The position numbers and the translations under genes are program-made. Below the pieces are notes generated by a model, which was not told the origin of the DNA, searched no databases, and was given only the letters and a program-made list of their open reading frames with translations. From Stieleria bergensis (GTDB lineage: Bacteria > Planctomycetota > Planctomycetia > Pirellulales > Pirellulaceae), in contig CP036272.1 in the NCBI GenBank assembly GCA_007745635.1, forward strand, positions 4,435,150 to 4,499,149: 64,000 nt of DNA. Reading direction: 5' to 3'. Below, in pieces: positions 18,876 to 28,518 of this stretch; position 1 is the first letter of the stretch, and each line of letters starts with the position of its first letter.

Positions 18876-19247
18876 CTACGATTCCACTTTTGGATTCGGG
18901 CCAGCCACAATGTCGTTGGTCACGGGAATACTATCCTGTGAGGTTGCTCGACTGTCGTAGAGGGTCGTCACGATAAACAGGGCGACGAACACAAACGAAC
19001 CTACGAACATCAAAATGTTGAAGGGCTTGTCCCACGCCAAGTGCATGAAGATCCCCATCACCAAGCAAGCCTTGATGGTGGCAATGAACATCACCACAAC
19101 TATGTCAAAACTGCCCAAGTCAAAACTTGCTTGAGCGACCGTGACCACGGTCAATGCGGTCAAAGCTAAAAACACTCCGAACAGCAACGACAGTGGTAAC
19201 GGGTGTGCGAAGTCGTAGCCTTCTTTAGATCCTTCGTGTGCGGACAT
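18876..19247 (-). CDS. ctaF: Cytochrome c oxidase subunit IV (CtaF/CyoD-like)
   Basis: A 123-residue membrane protein with three hydrophobic helices: LPLSLLFGVFLALTALTVVT, the segment around VVVMFIATIKACLVMGIFMHL, and a helix through FVGSFVFVALFIVTTLY. The MGIFMHL motif is characteristic of the prokaryotic subunit IV family (COX4_pro). It is the last gene of the operon and would be a small structural subunit of the caa3 oxidase. The ATG at 19247 begins MSAHEGSKEGYDFAHPLP, typical of the family. Confidence 0.9.
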   Translation of the reverse strand: MSAHEGSKEGYDFAHPLPLSLLFGVFLALTALTVVTVAQASFDLGSFDIVVVMFIATIKACLVMGIFMHLAWDKPFNILMFVGSFVFVALFIVTTLYDSRATSQDSIPVTNDIVAGPNPKVES

Positions 19248-19315
19248 GGCTCTATCGTTTCAAATGCGTGGTGGAAAGTCGGTCGAATGGGCACGGGTCA
19301 GGCAGTCGCCCAAAC

Positions 19316-20623
19316 CTAGCGGATCAAGTACATCAGCGGGAACAAATAGATCCAAATCAAGTCGACCAAGTGCCAGTACAGACCGACGTAGTCAACAGGG
19401 CCATAGTAGTTGCGGTTAAAGTCTTTTCGTAGCGAACGAACCAGCAGCCAAACCAACACGCCGATCCCAGCCAAAATGTGAATCGCGTGAACGCCGGTCA
19501 TGCAATAGTAAATGCTAAAGAAAACACCTGCACGACTGCGTCGCATCACGTCTTCTTCGCTTCCCGCAATGGTGTTGGATGTGTCATCGGTTTGATGGTA
19601 GGTAATTGCTCCCGATGCGTTCATGTCTTGACGCTCAAGAGCGTTCAACTCGTCGCGAACCGCGGAGTTTGCTTCAACGCTGGCTAACTTACGCTGAATC
19701 TCCAAGTCACGACTGGTATCGACCATGGTACCAGACTTGGGAACAACGGAACCCAACTCGATCACGGGCTCCTCAGTCTCTTCCTCTGCCGGTGCGGCCT
19801 CGTGAGCCTCTTCCGTGTGCTCGCCTTCGTCGGCACCTGCAGCTTCAGCCTCGCCCTCTGCGTGGGAGTCGCCTTCTGCGTGGGGGTCACCTTCTGCGTG
19901 CTCTGCAGCGTCAGCGTGGCCATCAGCGGAAGCATGCACAGCATGATCTTCAACTTTAGGTTCGAGCACGGTCCCCAAATAAACACCGCCAAAGAAGCTC
20001 AAGCAAACGAAGAACAGAGGCTTCGCACACTGGAATTGAAACTTTGCCTTTGTCGCCCATGAGAACACCATCCAAAGAAATACACCAATGGTGATCACGA
20101 TGAACGGCATGCAGATGTAGAGCAACCAATTGGGTCCAGGTGGATGGGGATTGTTTTCGTCATAGGAAAACAATCCTGCTGGCAGCAAACCCATTGCCCA
20201 CTTGTGTGAATACTCAACCGCCTTCACGCCCAGGAACACCATCGCACAACAGAGCGTGGTAGCGATCAAAGCGGCGGTCTTTTTGTGCTCTTCCAACTGG
20301 CTCGCTCGAACGGCCCAAGCCATGGTGAACGAGCTAAACAGCAGCACGCCAGTGTTGATCGCCCCGAGCTTTGTGTTCAAGAACTGGCTACAGCCCTCAA
20401 ACACCTCTGGACGCCAAGCACGAAAGATCGCATAGGCGCAGAACATGCCGCTAAAGAACAACACTTCGGTGACAAGGAACAGCCACATCCCCAACTTACC
20501 ACTATCGAACTGCTGTTCGGGAGTGTCAAAGTGGTGCGCCAAGTAGTCCGGATGATCATGGTCATGACCATGTGCATCACCGGCGTGTTGGTCAGCGGAA
20601 TGGCCTGCTTCTGAGGTTGCCAT
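19316..20623 (-). CDS. coxC: Cytochrome c oxidase subunit III with large His/acidic insert
   Basis: A 435-residue subunit III of the caa3 heme-copper oxidase. Helices before and after match the family: GKLGMWLFLVTEVLFFSGMF early, YYCMTGVHAIHILAGIGVLV and DYVGLYWHLVDLIWIYLFPL at the end. Between them lies an unusual hydrophilic insert of about 140 residues (about 220-360), rich in His, Ala, Glu and Asp (repeats such as HAEGDPHAEGDSHAEGE), then a more ordinary helical stretch. The N-terminus is also His/Asp-rich (GHDHDHPDY). Typical subunit III is 190-270 aa. The ATG at 20623 is chosen because it starts MATSEAGH right before this region; an upstream frame to 20743 has no support. Confidence 0.92.
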   Translation of the reverse strand: MATSEAGHSADQHAGDAHGHDHDHPDYLAHHFDTPEQQFDSGKLGMWLFLVTEVLFFSGMFCAYAIFRAWRPEVFEGCSQFLNTKLGAINTGVLLFSSFTMAWAVRASQLEEHKKTAALIATTLCCAMVFLGVKAVEYSHKWAMGLLPAGLFSYDENNPHPPGPNWLLYICMPFIVITIGVFLWMVFSWATKAKFQFQCAKPLFFVCLSFFGGVYLGTVLEPKVEDHAVHASADGHADAAEHAEGDPHAEGDSHAEGEAEAAGADEGEHTEEAHEAAPAEEETEEPVIELGSVVPKSGTMVDTSRDLEIQRKLASVEANSAVRDELNALERQDMNASGAITYHQTDDTSNTIAGSEEDVMRRSRAGVFFSIYYCMTGVHAIHILAGIGVLVWLLVRSLRKDFNRNYYGPVDYVGLYWHLVDLIWIYLFPLMYLIR

Positions 20624-20758
20624 GGATGGAATCGATTTTGCGAAGGTAAAGTTGGAGGCAGACCAGAGCGGGTCATTCCGAGCCCTGATCCACCGATGTT
20701 TCTGTCTTGAAAGTGTCATGAGCCAACTAACCAACTGGCTCACGACTTCTAATTTGCC

Positions 20759-22516
20759 TTACTCGCCAGCGTGTGCTGGCTGCTCTTCGGGAGCGAGTTT
20801 TCGTTCTGGTTCCACTCGAACATAACGTTCTGAAACGCTGTCCCAAACAATGTCGGTGAAGTCATATGGATCGTCAACAGCAGGAGCTCGCTGGAAGTTG
20901 TAGAACGGCGGCGGAGAGGTACAAGCCCACTCAAGAGTCGCACCGCCCCACATGTTGGCCGGTGCCCGTTCCTTGCTGAACAATGATTTCAAAAGCACGA
21001 ACAAGGCAACGAACAAGCCCAATCCCAGGATCAAGGATCCAATGCTACTGGCCACGTGCAATGTCTGGAATTCTGGATCGTACGTTGCATAACGACGGGG
21101 CATCCCGCGGCTGCCGAGAATGAACTGAGGCAAAAAGGTCACCAAGAAGCCAATGAACACCAAAGCTGCCGAAGCGATGCCACCTTTCTCGCTGTACATC
21201 TTTCCGAACATCTTCGGCCACCAGTGGAACACACCCCCTAGGAATGCCACCAAGGTTCCACCGACCATGACAAAGTGAAAGTGAGCGACGACGAAGTAAC
21301 TGTCGTGCAGGTGCTGGTCGGTTGCCAAAGTACCCAAGTGCAAACCTGTCAAGCCACCGATGGTGAACAAGAAGATAAACACGATGGCGTAAACCATCGG
21401 AGTCGTCAGACTGATCGACCCTTTGTACATGGTCGCCAACCAGTTGAAAACCTTAATCGCCGATGGCACCGAAACACTAAAGGTCAATGCACTAAAGATA
21501 ATCGTGGTCACCGGGCTCATCCCTGAGGTGAACATATGGTGCCCCCAAACCAGGAAACCCAGCAGCGCGATCGCGATCGAAGAATATGCGACAAAGCGAT
21601 AGCCGAAAATTCGCTTGTGGCTGTGCACGCTAATCAACTCACTGATCACGCCAAATGCTGGCAGAATCATGATGTACACAGCGGGGTGACTGTAGAACCA
21701 AAAGAAGTGCTGGAAGGTGACCGGGTCACCGTTGTATTGGGGATCAAAAATCCCGATGTGCATCGTCCGTTCGGCAATCAACAGCAACAGAGTGATGCCC
21801 AAAACGGGAGTCGCCAACACCTGGATGATGCTGGTCGCATAGGTTGCCCAAAGGAACAATGGCATTCGGAACCAAGTCATCCCTGGCGGCCGCATCGTGT
21901 TGATCGTAACGATGAAGTTCAAACCCGTGAAGATCGAACTGAAGCCCAAAATAAAGGCTCCAGAGGTGGCCAGAATCACCGACGTATTACTGGTCGTACT
22001 GTACGGAGTGTAGAACGTCCAACCCGTATCCAACCCGCTAGCCAGCAGGGCTGAGATAAAAAAGAACGCACCAAACATCCACAGGTAGAAACTACTTAGG
22101 TTCAAGCGTGGAAAAGCGACATCCTTCGCCCCCAGCATGATCGGCACCAAGAAATTACCAAGAGCCGCGGGCACACTCGGGATGATGAACAGGAAGACCA
22201 TGATCGCCCCGTGCAACGTGAACACCTGATTGTACACGTCGTTAGTCGGCTTGTCACCTGTGATCGCTTTGACCGCACCGGTCTCCAGGAACCAGCCATC
22301 CGGGGACATTAGGTGCAAGCGAATGCCGATCGCCAGCAAACCAGCCACCAAGAAGGCGACCGAAACGCCGACCAAATACATCACGCCGATGCGTTTGTGG
22401 TCCAGGGTGAAAATCCAAGACAACAAACCTTTCGAATTGGTCAGGTAGTTCTCTTCTGGCGTTGGATAACCTGGATCGTCAATCTCAGAGCCGGAAGAAA
22501 TTTTTCCTGCAGACAT
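20759..22516 (-). CDS. coxA: Cytochrome c oxidase subunit I, A2-type
   Basis: A 585-residue catalytic subunit with twelve helices that binds heme a, heme a3 and CuB. The CuB ligands appear in [12 protein letters not shown], and heme ligands in HFHFVMVGG. Helix VI reads [18 protein letters not shown]. It has YSHPAVY instead of the HPEVY with the conserved glutamate, which is the hallmark of A2-type oxidases such as the caa3 enzymes of Thermus and Rhodothermus. The C-terminal tail ([19 protein letters not shown]) is the normal end of subunit I. It lies between coxB and coxC. Confidence 0.97.
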   Translation of the reverse strand: MSAGKISSGSEIDDPGYPTPEENYLTNSKGLLSWIFTLDHKRIGVMYLVGVSVAFLVAGLLAIGIRLHLMSPDGWFLETGAVKAITGDKPTNDVYNQVFTLHGAIMVFLFIIPSVPAALGNFLVPIMLGAKDVAFPRLNLSSFYLWMFGAFFFISALLASGLDTGWTFYTPYSTTSNTSVILATSGAFILGFSSIFTGLNFIVTINTMRPPGMTWFRMPLFLWATYATSIIQVLATPVLGITLLLLIAERTMHIGIFDPQYNGDPVTFQHFFWFYSHPAVYIMILPAFGVISELISVHSHKRIFGYRFVAYSSIAIALLGFLVWGHHMFTSGMSPVTTIIFSALTFSVSVPSAIKVFNWLATMYKGSISLTTPMVYAIVFIFLFTIGGLTGLHLGTLATDQHLHDSYFVVAHFHFVMVGGTLVAFLGGVFHWWPKMFGKMYSEKGGIASAALVFIGFLVTFLPQFILGSRGMPRRYATYDPEFQTLHVASSIGSLILGLGLFVALFVLLKSLFSKERAPANMWGGATLEWACTSPPPFYNFQRAPAVDDPYDFTDIVWDSVSERYVRVEPERKLAPEEQPAHAGE

Positions 22517-22644
22517 CGTTTACCTCAAGTGTAACTTCGTGGCTGACAAAGGGATCACCTTTATCTGAAGTCGAAATACAGTCTTAATCTATTTCTGTTG
22601 GACAGACGCCTACAATCGATCGCCTGCCTCGCTAGTTGTTTCGC

Positions 22645-23823
22645 TTATTCGCTAGCTGAAGTTACATCAGCTTCCGTCCCCGTCTCCGCCACGGCAGCAC
22701 CTGAATCAGCCTCTTCGGCTTCTTGCTTAGCAGCATTGGGGTTAAGTGACTTGATGAACTGAGCCAAGCAGTAAATGTCATCCGTCGAGAGCATGCCCTT
22801 GTAGCTCGGCATGTTCACCCCGGCGTATCCCTTGACGATTTTCGCCTTGGGATCCTCAATCGATTCTTTGATGTAGCCGTAATCCATTGTCACTGAGGAT
22901 CCATCGGTCAATTCACGCGACGTTCCAAAGGAACCGGCGTACGATGGACCAGCCAATTTGACTCCTGGTTCAAGTGAGTGGCAGCTCTTACAACCACGTG
23001 ACTCGTACAGCTTTCGGCCGTAGGTCACGGGATCAACACCGGGCTGACGCTTTCCTTTTTCCTCGACCCATGCTTCCAACTCTTCGCGAGTCTCGTGGAC
23101 GACGACGACGGTCTGCATCATTGAGTGATCTTTCCCGCAATACTCGGTGCAATAAAGATCATAAAAGGCATAGCCATCCTCGGTGTAACCTTCCTTCTCG
23201 TAACTCCAGCTCTCACTGGCGTCTTTGTAGACCTGTTTCCGAGCGGCAAGCTCTTCATCGCTCAGCTTCTCACTGGCCTTCGTTGCTCGGAACCACATGT
23301 AGTTAAAACGACCTGGCACGACGTCTTTCTTCACGCGGAAAGCGGGAATGAACAGACTGTGAATCACGGTGTCAGCTGTCATCACCAACTTGGTTGGCTC
23401 GTCTTTGACAACATGCAATTCAGAGTTCTGTGTGGTCCCGCCGTAGTTGAACGACCAGTTCCAACGAGTGGCTTTCACACCGATCTCGTAAGCACCTTCT
23501 GGAATGGTTCGCTGCTCCATGAATCCACGAGCACCGAAGTAGAACATCGCGATCAGCAGGAACGAAGGACCAACAGACCAGATCAACTCCAACTTGGTGT
23601 TGTGATCCACTTGGCTTTCAGCCTGTTCACCTTTCGCCTTTTTGTACTTCGACGCAAAACCGAACAACGCGATGGTGATCGGAATGAAAAACAACACACA
23701 AACAATCGTGATCGCGTAGAACACGGTGTCAGACTGTTGCGAGAACGTCGAAGCGGACTCTGGGAAAAACAATCCGCTGGCTTCATCAGCAAGCAAGTTC
23801 GGAACGGAAAACATGGTTGTCAT
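22645..23823 (-). CDS. coxB: Cytochrome c oxidase subunit II with fused cytochrome c (caa3 type)
   Basis: A 392-residue subunit II. After an N-terminal region two helices lead to a periplasmic cupredoxin domain holding the CuA site (CTEYCGKDHSMM, with Cys at about 224 and 228, His and Met). A cytochrome c domain with one heme motif (CKSCH, about residue 279) and distal Met in VNMPSYKGML follows, making this a caa3-type enzyme. An acidic Ala/Glu tail ends the protein. A second Met at residue 4 (23814) is an alternative start. The fused cytochrome would accept electrons from alternative complex III. Confidence 0.96.
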   Translation of the reverse strand: MTTMFSVPNLLADEASGLFFPESASTFSQQSDTVFYAITIVCVLFFIPITIALFGFASKYKKAKGEQAESQVDHNTKLELIWSVGPSFLLIAMFYFGARGFMEQRTIPEGAYEIGVKATRWNWSFNYGGTTQNSELHVVKDEPTKLVMTADTVIHSLFIPAFRVKKDVVPGRFNYMWFRATKASEKLSDEELAARKQVYKDASESWSYEKEGYTEDGYAFYDLYCTEYCGKDHSMMQTVVVVHETREELEAWVEEKGKRQPGVDPVTYGRKLYESRGCKSCHSLEPGVKLAGPSYAGSFGTSRELTDGSSVTMDYGYIKESIEDPKAKIVKGYAGVNMPSYKGMLSTDDIYCLAQFIKSLNPNAAKQEAEEADSGAAVAETGTEADVTSASE

Positions 23824-23945
23824 GTCGTTTTTTAAAGCAGTTAATTGGCGCGGCTAAGCCGCATTCATGTTCGGTAGTTGATTCGCGAAACGCATCCCGC
23901 AAATCCAATGGGTCATGTCGACCAGAAGCTCTGGCCAGCTGCAGC

Positions 23946-24860
23946 TCAGCGGTCTCCGGAAGCTAGCAGCGAGTTCTGTTTTTGCGGGCCAGATTCCGAC
24001 GTCGCCGTCTTGGATCTGCCACGGGTTCCTAACCAGTACGGCGTCAACACCATCAACATCAAGCACAGGAACCCCAATCCACCAATCCGCATGATTCGCC
24101 AAGCGACCGGGGTGTATGAATTGGAAGTTGAATCGTAGCTGTAGCACCACAGGATAAATTGGTCGACAACATTCCCAACGGTGCCCTCACCCGCTTCGAC
24201 CAACGCGAGCTTCAACTGGTCTGCTGGAAAATCCAACGACAAGGAATACCGCGTGATAACACCGTCAGGTGAGACGAATGCCAGCATAGCCGGATGGTTG
24301 TATTGTTTAATGACCGGATCGTACTTGTACTGAAAACCCAACGCATCGGCCATTTTGGTGATCACGGGCTGCTCGGCCGTTGCGAAAGTCCAACCGGACG
24401 CTGCACCAGGCTGGTTACGGACAGCATCCACGTAACGCTCCTTGGTGCTCGCACTGCGCTCGATCGTTTCTTTCGGATCAATGCTGAGTGTCAGCATCTT
24501 GAAGTCTTGACCGATCTTGAGTTCCAAATCATTCAGCGCCAACACCAGACGATTCAACTGTGTGCTGCAAAGCACGGGACAGTCGCTGTAGTTCAATGTG
24601 ATGATGGTGGGAGTCTTGCCATCAAACAGCTGGCCGGACAAAAACAATTGCCCGTCCGAATCAATCATCTCGAGGTTGCCGGGAATTTCATCCCCTAAGT
24701 TCTGTTTGACATCGACACCCTGACGCTCCGGTGGCAACGAACCGTCAATCACTCGCTCGCCAAGCCGCGTCTGGTTCTGCCCCTCGGCGAGAGAACCGCC
24801 CACGACACTGATCGCGCACATCATGGCGATCGTCAACAGCGACTGAATCGCTGGCGACAT
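23946..24860 (-). CDS. sco: Sco1/SenC copper chaperone with C-terminal membrane anchor
   Basis: A 304-residue protein with a signal peptide (MSPAIQSLLTIAMMCAISVV), a thioredoxin-like Sco domain with the copper ligands CxxxC (DCPVLC, about residue 110) and a distal His (NHPAML, about 198), and a C-terminal helix (GGLGFLCLMLMVLTPYWLG). Sco proteins deliver copper to the CuA site of subunit II, and its place directly before coxB fits that job. The C-terminal helix after the domain is a known variant in planctomycete and Bacteroidetes-type proteins. The ATG at 24860 is used instead of one nine codons upstream because it opens the signal peptide. Confidence 0.93.
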   Translation of the reverse strand: MSPAIQSLLTIAMMCAISVVGGSLAEGQNQTRLGERVIDGSLPPERQGVDVKQNLGDEIPGNLEMIDSDGQLFLSGQLFDGKTPTIITLNYSDCPVLCSTQLNRLVLALNDLELKIGQDFKMLTLSIDPKETIERSASTKERYVDAVRNQPGAASGWTFATAEQPVITKMADALGFQYKYDPVIKQYNHPAMLAFVSPDGVITRYSLSLDFPADQLKLALVEAGEGTVGNVVDQFILWCYSYDSTSNSYTPVAWRIMRIGGLGFLCLMLMVLTPYWLGTRGRSKTATSESGPQKQNSLLASGDR

Positions 24861-24937
24861 TCGGCTAGGTTGGTAACAAAGGTGCATGGTTTTCTATTCG
24901 TTGGACTCTGTCGGAGACTTCGGCGTCACTCGGTGAC

Positions 24938-25540
24938 TTATTCGCCAGCAGTTTCCGGTGGATCGACGGCGGGGGCTTTAGTATCGGGTGTCTCTTCGGT
25001 TGCCCCTGGAGTGTCCTCGGCTGGCTTTTCAGTTTCAACCGGTGCGGTTTCTGGTTCAACGGCGGTGAGCTTTTCGGCTTCCGCAGGGGCGGGCGTTTCC
25101 ACCTCTGGCTTCTCTGCAGGAACTGGCTTCTCTGCAGGAACTGGCTTCTCTGGTGCTGGCTTAACAGGAACCGGTTCAACAGGTGTTGGCTTAACAGGTA
25201 CCGGTGCAGAAGGTTCAGCAGGCATGTCTTCAGCCACGGGATCGCTGGACTCACCGGCTGGCGCCGCTGCCTGCTGGATCACGAGCTTCATCGCTGATTC
25301 AATTGGGATCGCAACGGTCGCCGATTTGGTGGCACCGTATCCTTCCAGCGTCTCACTCTGTTTGGCCAGAATCGTGTTCTGACGATCGTAGGAGCTGTTC
25401 GCTTGCCAGGTTGTCTTGTTCAAATCAAGCAGCAGGTAGTACACATAAAACACAGCAAGGATTGTCACCACCGTCACGGCGACGGAGCCGATCCCGATGA
25501 CAAAAATTTGCTTGTTGTCTAAGTCGTCGTATTTAGCCAT
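24938..25540 (-). CDS. Unassigned single-pass membrane protein with Pro/Glu/Lys-rich tail
   Basis: A 200-residue protein inside the ACIII-caa3 operon. It begins MAKYDDLDNKQIFVIGIGS, followed by one helix (about residues 12-38) and a short ordered segment (SSYDRQNTILAKQSETLEGYG). The second half is low complexity, dominated by Pro, Glu, Ala, Val and Lys, with near repeats such as PVPVKP, PVPAEKP. No catalytic or heme motif is present. The position between actF and sco suggests a small accessory subunit of the alternative complex III or of its supercomplex with caa3; some complexes have small subunits named ActG/ActH, but I cannot match it. Confidence 0.7.
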   Translation of the reverse strand: MAKYDDLDNKQIFVIGIGSVAVTVVTILAVFYVYYLLLDLNKTTWQANSSYDRQNTILAKQSETLEGYGATKSATVAIPIESAMKLVIQQAAAPAGESSDPVAEDMPAEPSAPVPVKPTPVEPVPVKPAPEKPVPAEKPVPAEKPEVETPAPAEAEKLTAVEPETAPVETEKPAEDTPGATEETPDTKAPAVDPPETAGE

Positions 25541-25635
25541 GGCTTTATCGTGAAACGAATTCAGCGTTGTTTGAAAGGACTATGTGTTTCGGGCAGTCGG
25601 TTGACCGACCGCGTGATGAACTAGTTTGATGGACT

Positions 25636-26910
25636 CTAAAAGTTTTCGAACGCGATCGACTCTCGCAATCTTGGGTCGCGAACTGCCACCACATGGCTGG
25701 AGGCTGCCATTCGCAACACCAATCCCAGCACAAGCCCTAACAATCCAACCGCACAAAGAACACAAGCGATCACACCCAAGGCGCCACCAACGTGGGCGTG
25801 GTGTCCAACCCGTGCTTCGGGCATCACGACCCAGAACAGATCAACGAAGTGCATGATCAAGATGTAAACGGCCCAGAGAGCCATCACAGCTGGCATCCGT
25901 CGCACGGTTCTGGCCATGGTGCCAAAAAACGGCAACAACCAGTGCAGCAGCACCAACGCGATTGAAATCCCGGCAAAACTACCCAGCTGTCGGGTATAGA
26001 ACCATTCAGCTTCCTCGGGGATCGCCCCGTACCAGATCAGCAGGTACTGGCTAAACCCGATGTAGGTCCAAAACACAATGAACCCAAACATGTATTTTCC
26101 AAGGTCGTGATAATGCTCGACCGTGATCTCATCTTTCGCCGCACCACAACGTTGCAACAGAAACGCCGACACGCAGATGAAGCAATGTGCGGCCAGGATT
26201 GAACCTGCGAAGAAGTAAACACCGAACATGGTCGAGAACCACATCGGAGCCAGCGACATTCCCCAGTCGAACGCAGCGAATGAAACCGACAGAGCGAACA
26301 ACATCACAGCTGGACCGGACCATAACTGCATGCGATCGGTGGCAGCACGCTCACCGGTTTCGTCCTGCAGGACACTGCCACGCCAAAAGTAAAGCGAGAG
26401 GCTGCACCAAATCGTGAAGTAAACGACGGCACGAATGGCAAAGAAAGTGGGGTTCAAAAACAACTTTTTGTTCTCCCAAGCTCTCTCGGGCACAAACTCA
26501 GCGATGTAGTCCGGGTTGGTCCATGCAAAGAGAGCGTTTTCCTGGAAGGCAGCAAACAGGATGGGAAGGAACAACACCGCCATGGGCCAAATCATGATCA
26601 TCATCAATTCAGCGATCCGCCGAACGACAACGCTCCACCCGGCTCGCACCAAGTGCTGGATCAGCACGAAGAACAAACAGCCCAGGCAAATTGAAAGCGT
26701 GTACAGGTAGGCTGTCAAATAAGCAGAAAACCCGAATCGCGGCATGCTAACGTCTTCGTTCGATTGAACGCTGAATGCCAGGAAAAGGCCAACCAACAGC
26801 AAGGCCAATCCACCACCTAGCAAAGGCAGTTGGAATTTGCCCAAGCAAGCTGGAAGCTTGTAAGCCGGGTCATCGGCGGGTTTCAATTTTGTTGCAGCGT
26901 GTTCTGACAT
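25636..26910 (-). CDS. actF: Alternative complex III membrane subunit ActF (NrfD-like)
   Basis: A 424-residue polytopic membrane protein with about ten helices, of the quinol:cytochrome c oxidoreductase NrfD-like type. Segments such as YLYTLSICLGCLFFVLIQHL, RIAELMMIMIWPMAVLFLP and YMFGFIVFWTYIGFSQYLL match the ActF half of the paired ActC/ActF membrane subunits. Together they form the quinol-binding membrane part. The position after actDE and before the Pro-rich protein follows the usual order. It ends with a charged cytosolic tail. The gene is about 90 bases from each neighbour. Confidence 0.9.
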   Translation of the reverse strand: MSEHAATKLKPADDPAYKLPACLGKFQLPLLGGGLALLLVGLFLAFSVQSNEDVSMPRFGFSAYLTAYLYTLSICLGCLFFVLIQHLVRAGWSVVVRRIAELMMIMIWPMAVLFLPILFAAFQENALFAWTNPDYIAEFVPERAWENKKLFLNPTFFAIRAVVYFTIWCSLSLYFWRGSVLQDETGERAATDRMQLWSGPAVMLFALSVSFAAFDWGMSLAPMWFSTMFGVYFFAGSILAAHCFICVSAFLLQRCGAAKDEITVEHYHDLGKYMFGFIVFWTYIGFSQYLLIWYGAIPEEAEWFYTRQLGSFAGISIALVLLHWLLPFFGTMARTVRRMPAVMALWAVYILIMHFVDLFWVVMPEARVGHHAHVGGALGVIACVLCAVGLLGLVLGLVLRMAASSHVVAVRDPRLRESIAFENF

Positions 26911-27003
26911 GATCCAAATGGTCTAACGTGTGCTGACGTTACGCCAAGGCGTAGGTTGTATCGGGGAAACAGTGCCGGGGGCCGGAGCCCGCCGAAACCG
27001 GTA

Positions 27004-28422
27004 TTAGTTTTGCTCTTTCTCTCGCTCTGCAGCGGCCTTTGCCGCCGCTTCTTCCTGCCGCTTCAAATTCTCTTTGGCCGCTTCAACGGCAGCTTTGACC
27101 TCCGCTTGCTTTTCAGCAGGGACGACGTCCAACGGTGCGTTCTGACTCAGCTGCAGTGCGCGAACATAAGCCACGATCGCCCAGCGGTCTTGGACCTCAA
27201 TTTGGCTGGCGTAACCGGCCATCTTGCGAACCCCATTGGTGATCGTTGAGAACAACTTGCCATCAGGGTAGGTTTCGCTGTACAGCGCGGTGTCGTGAAG
27301 GTTGCTCGGTGGAACCCAAGTATCAAACTGCTTCTCAGTCGCTCGCTGATTGACCAGGCCATTGCCCAGTCCGCTCATGCCGTGGCACACGCTGCAGTAA
27401 ATGCCGAACTGCTGCTTACCACGCGCCAACAAAGCTTCGTCAACGGTCACTGGAATGTGATCCAACCAGGGCGTGTCATCCACAGGTTCAGCAGGCGGTG
27501 TGGTCGTGCCGGCGGCTTCATCCTGATAGGCCGCCACCAATTGGGCTGCGGCACCGGGATCGACAGCCGTCAATGCATCGAAGTCAATGCCGGTCAACGC
27601 TTCCATGGAACCACTGAGCTGACCGCGGGCAACGGTGCCCGGAACGTCAGGACGCATCGCGCGGTTATCACCGAACAAACTGGTTGTTTGCTGGGCATCA
27701 CGTGCCGGTGAAAAATCCATATCGGGGAAGATATGAAAACGTGGCTTGCTGCTGTTGGTCACACGCATCGTCAACACGCATAGTAGCGGGATGATGGACG
27801 CCGCGACGGACAAAGCCCACACGCTGTAGATGAACTTGGGAACCTGTTTTGGCGATTCGTCTTCAACCACTTTGTTGATGTAGTCGCTGCCGGTTTCGCC
27901 AAGCAGAGCTCGCACGCCTTCTTCATCGTACCGTTCGTCCGATGAATCGATGTACAGGAAAAACCGATCGTCGGTGGCGCGATCGAATCGGGGGTCGGTG
28001 AACACCGGGTTGCTGAACTTTGGCAATCCATTCAACGCCCACATACCGAAGAACGCTCCGAACGCGGCAAACAGAATGGTCAGCTCAAAGGCCACTGGGA
28101 TGAACGCGGGCAACGACAGAAATGGCTTACCTGAGATGATGTATTGATAATCAATACTGTTCATCCAGATCTGCATGACCAAGGCCGTCATCGTTCCGGT
28201 GATCCCTGCGACCAGGCAGATCCACGGCAAGATCGTCGGCTTGATGCCGAGAGCTTTATCGATCCCGTGGACAGGAAACGGTGTGAACGCATCGGTCTTG
28301 ATGTAACCAGCATCACGCACTCGACGACACGCTGCAAGCAGTGAATCGACCGTCGTAAATTCGGCCACCATCCCGTGGTCTGTCGCTTCTACTTTGCTTT
28401 CCGACATAGTTTTCTGATCCAT
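27004..28422 (-). CDS. actDE: Alternative complex III fused ActD-ActE (DUF3341 plus cytochrome c)
   Basis: A 472-residue fusion. Residues about 15-225 form ActD: a DUF3341 domain with two helices (ILPWICLVAGITGTMTALVM and PVAFELTILFAAFGAFFGMW) and the pattern VAEFTTVDSLLAACRRVRDAGY. Another helix near residue 205 leads to ActE, a periplasmic monoheme cytochrome c domain with CSVCH (about residue 343). Its axial Met could be in VRKMAGYASQI. A Lys/Glu/Ala-rich coiled-coil tail ends the protein. ActD and ActE are usually separate proteins, so the fusion is notable. A second Met at residue 6 (28407) is an alternative start. Confidence 0.9.
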   Translation of the reverse strand: MDQKTMSESKVEATDHGMVAEFTTVDSLLAACRRVRDAGYIKTDAFTPFPVHGIDKALGIKPTILPWICLVAGITGTMTALVMQIWMNSIDYQYIISGKPFLSLPAFIPVAFELTILFAAFGAFFGMWALNGLPKFSNPVFTDPRFDRATDDRFFLYIDSSDERYDEEGVRALLGETGSDYINKVVEDESPKQVPKFIYSVWALSVAASIIPLLCVLTMRVTNSSKPRFHIFPDMDFSPARDAQQTTSLFGDNRAMRPDVPGTVARGQLSGSMEALTGIDFDALTAVDPGAAAQLVAAYQDEAAGTTTPPAEPVDDTPWLDHIPVTVDEALLARGKQQFGIYCSVCHGMSGLGNGLVNQRATEKQFDTWVPPSNLHDTALYSETYPDGKLFSTITNGVRKMAGYASQIEVQDRWAIVAYVRALQLSQNAPLDVVPAEKQAEVKAAVEAAKENLKRQEEAAAKAAAEREKEQN

Positions 28423-28518
28423 CGAAACAGATCGCTAAGGCATAAATGAGATTCGTTAATGTGCCACGTTTCAAAGCCGTGGCAGCTCAGTTCCGTCAGT
28501 GTGTAGGCCGCGAGTGAC

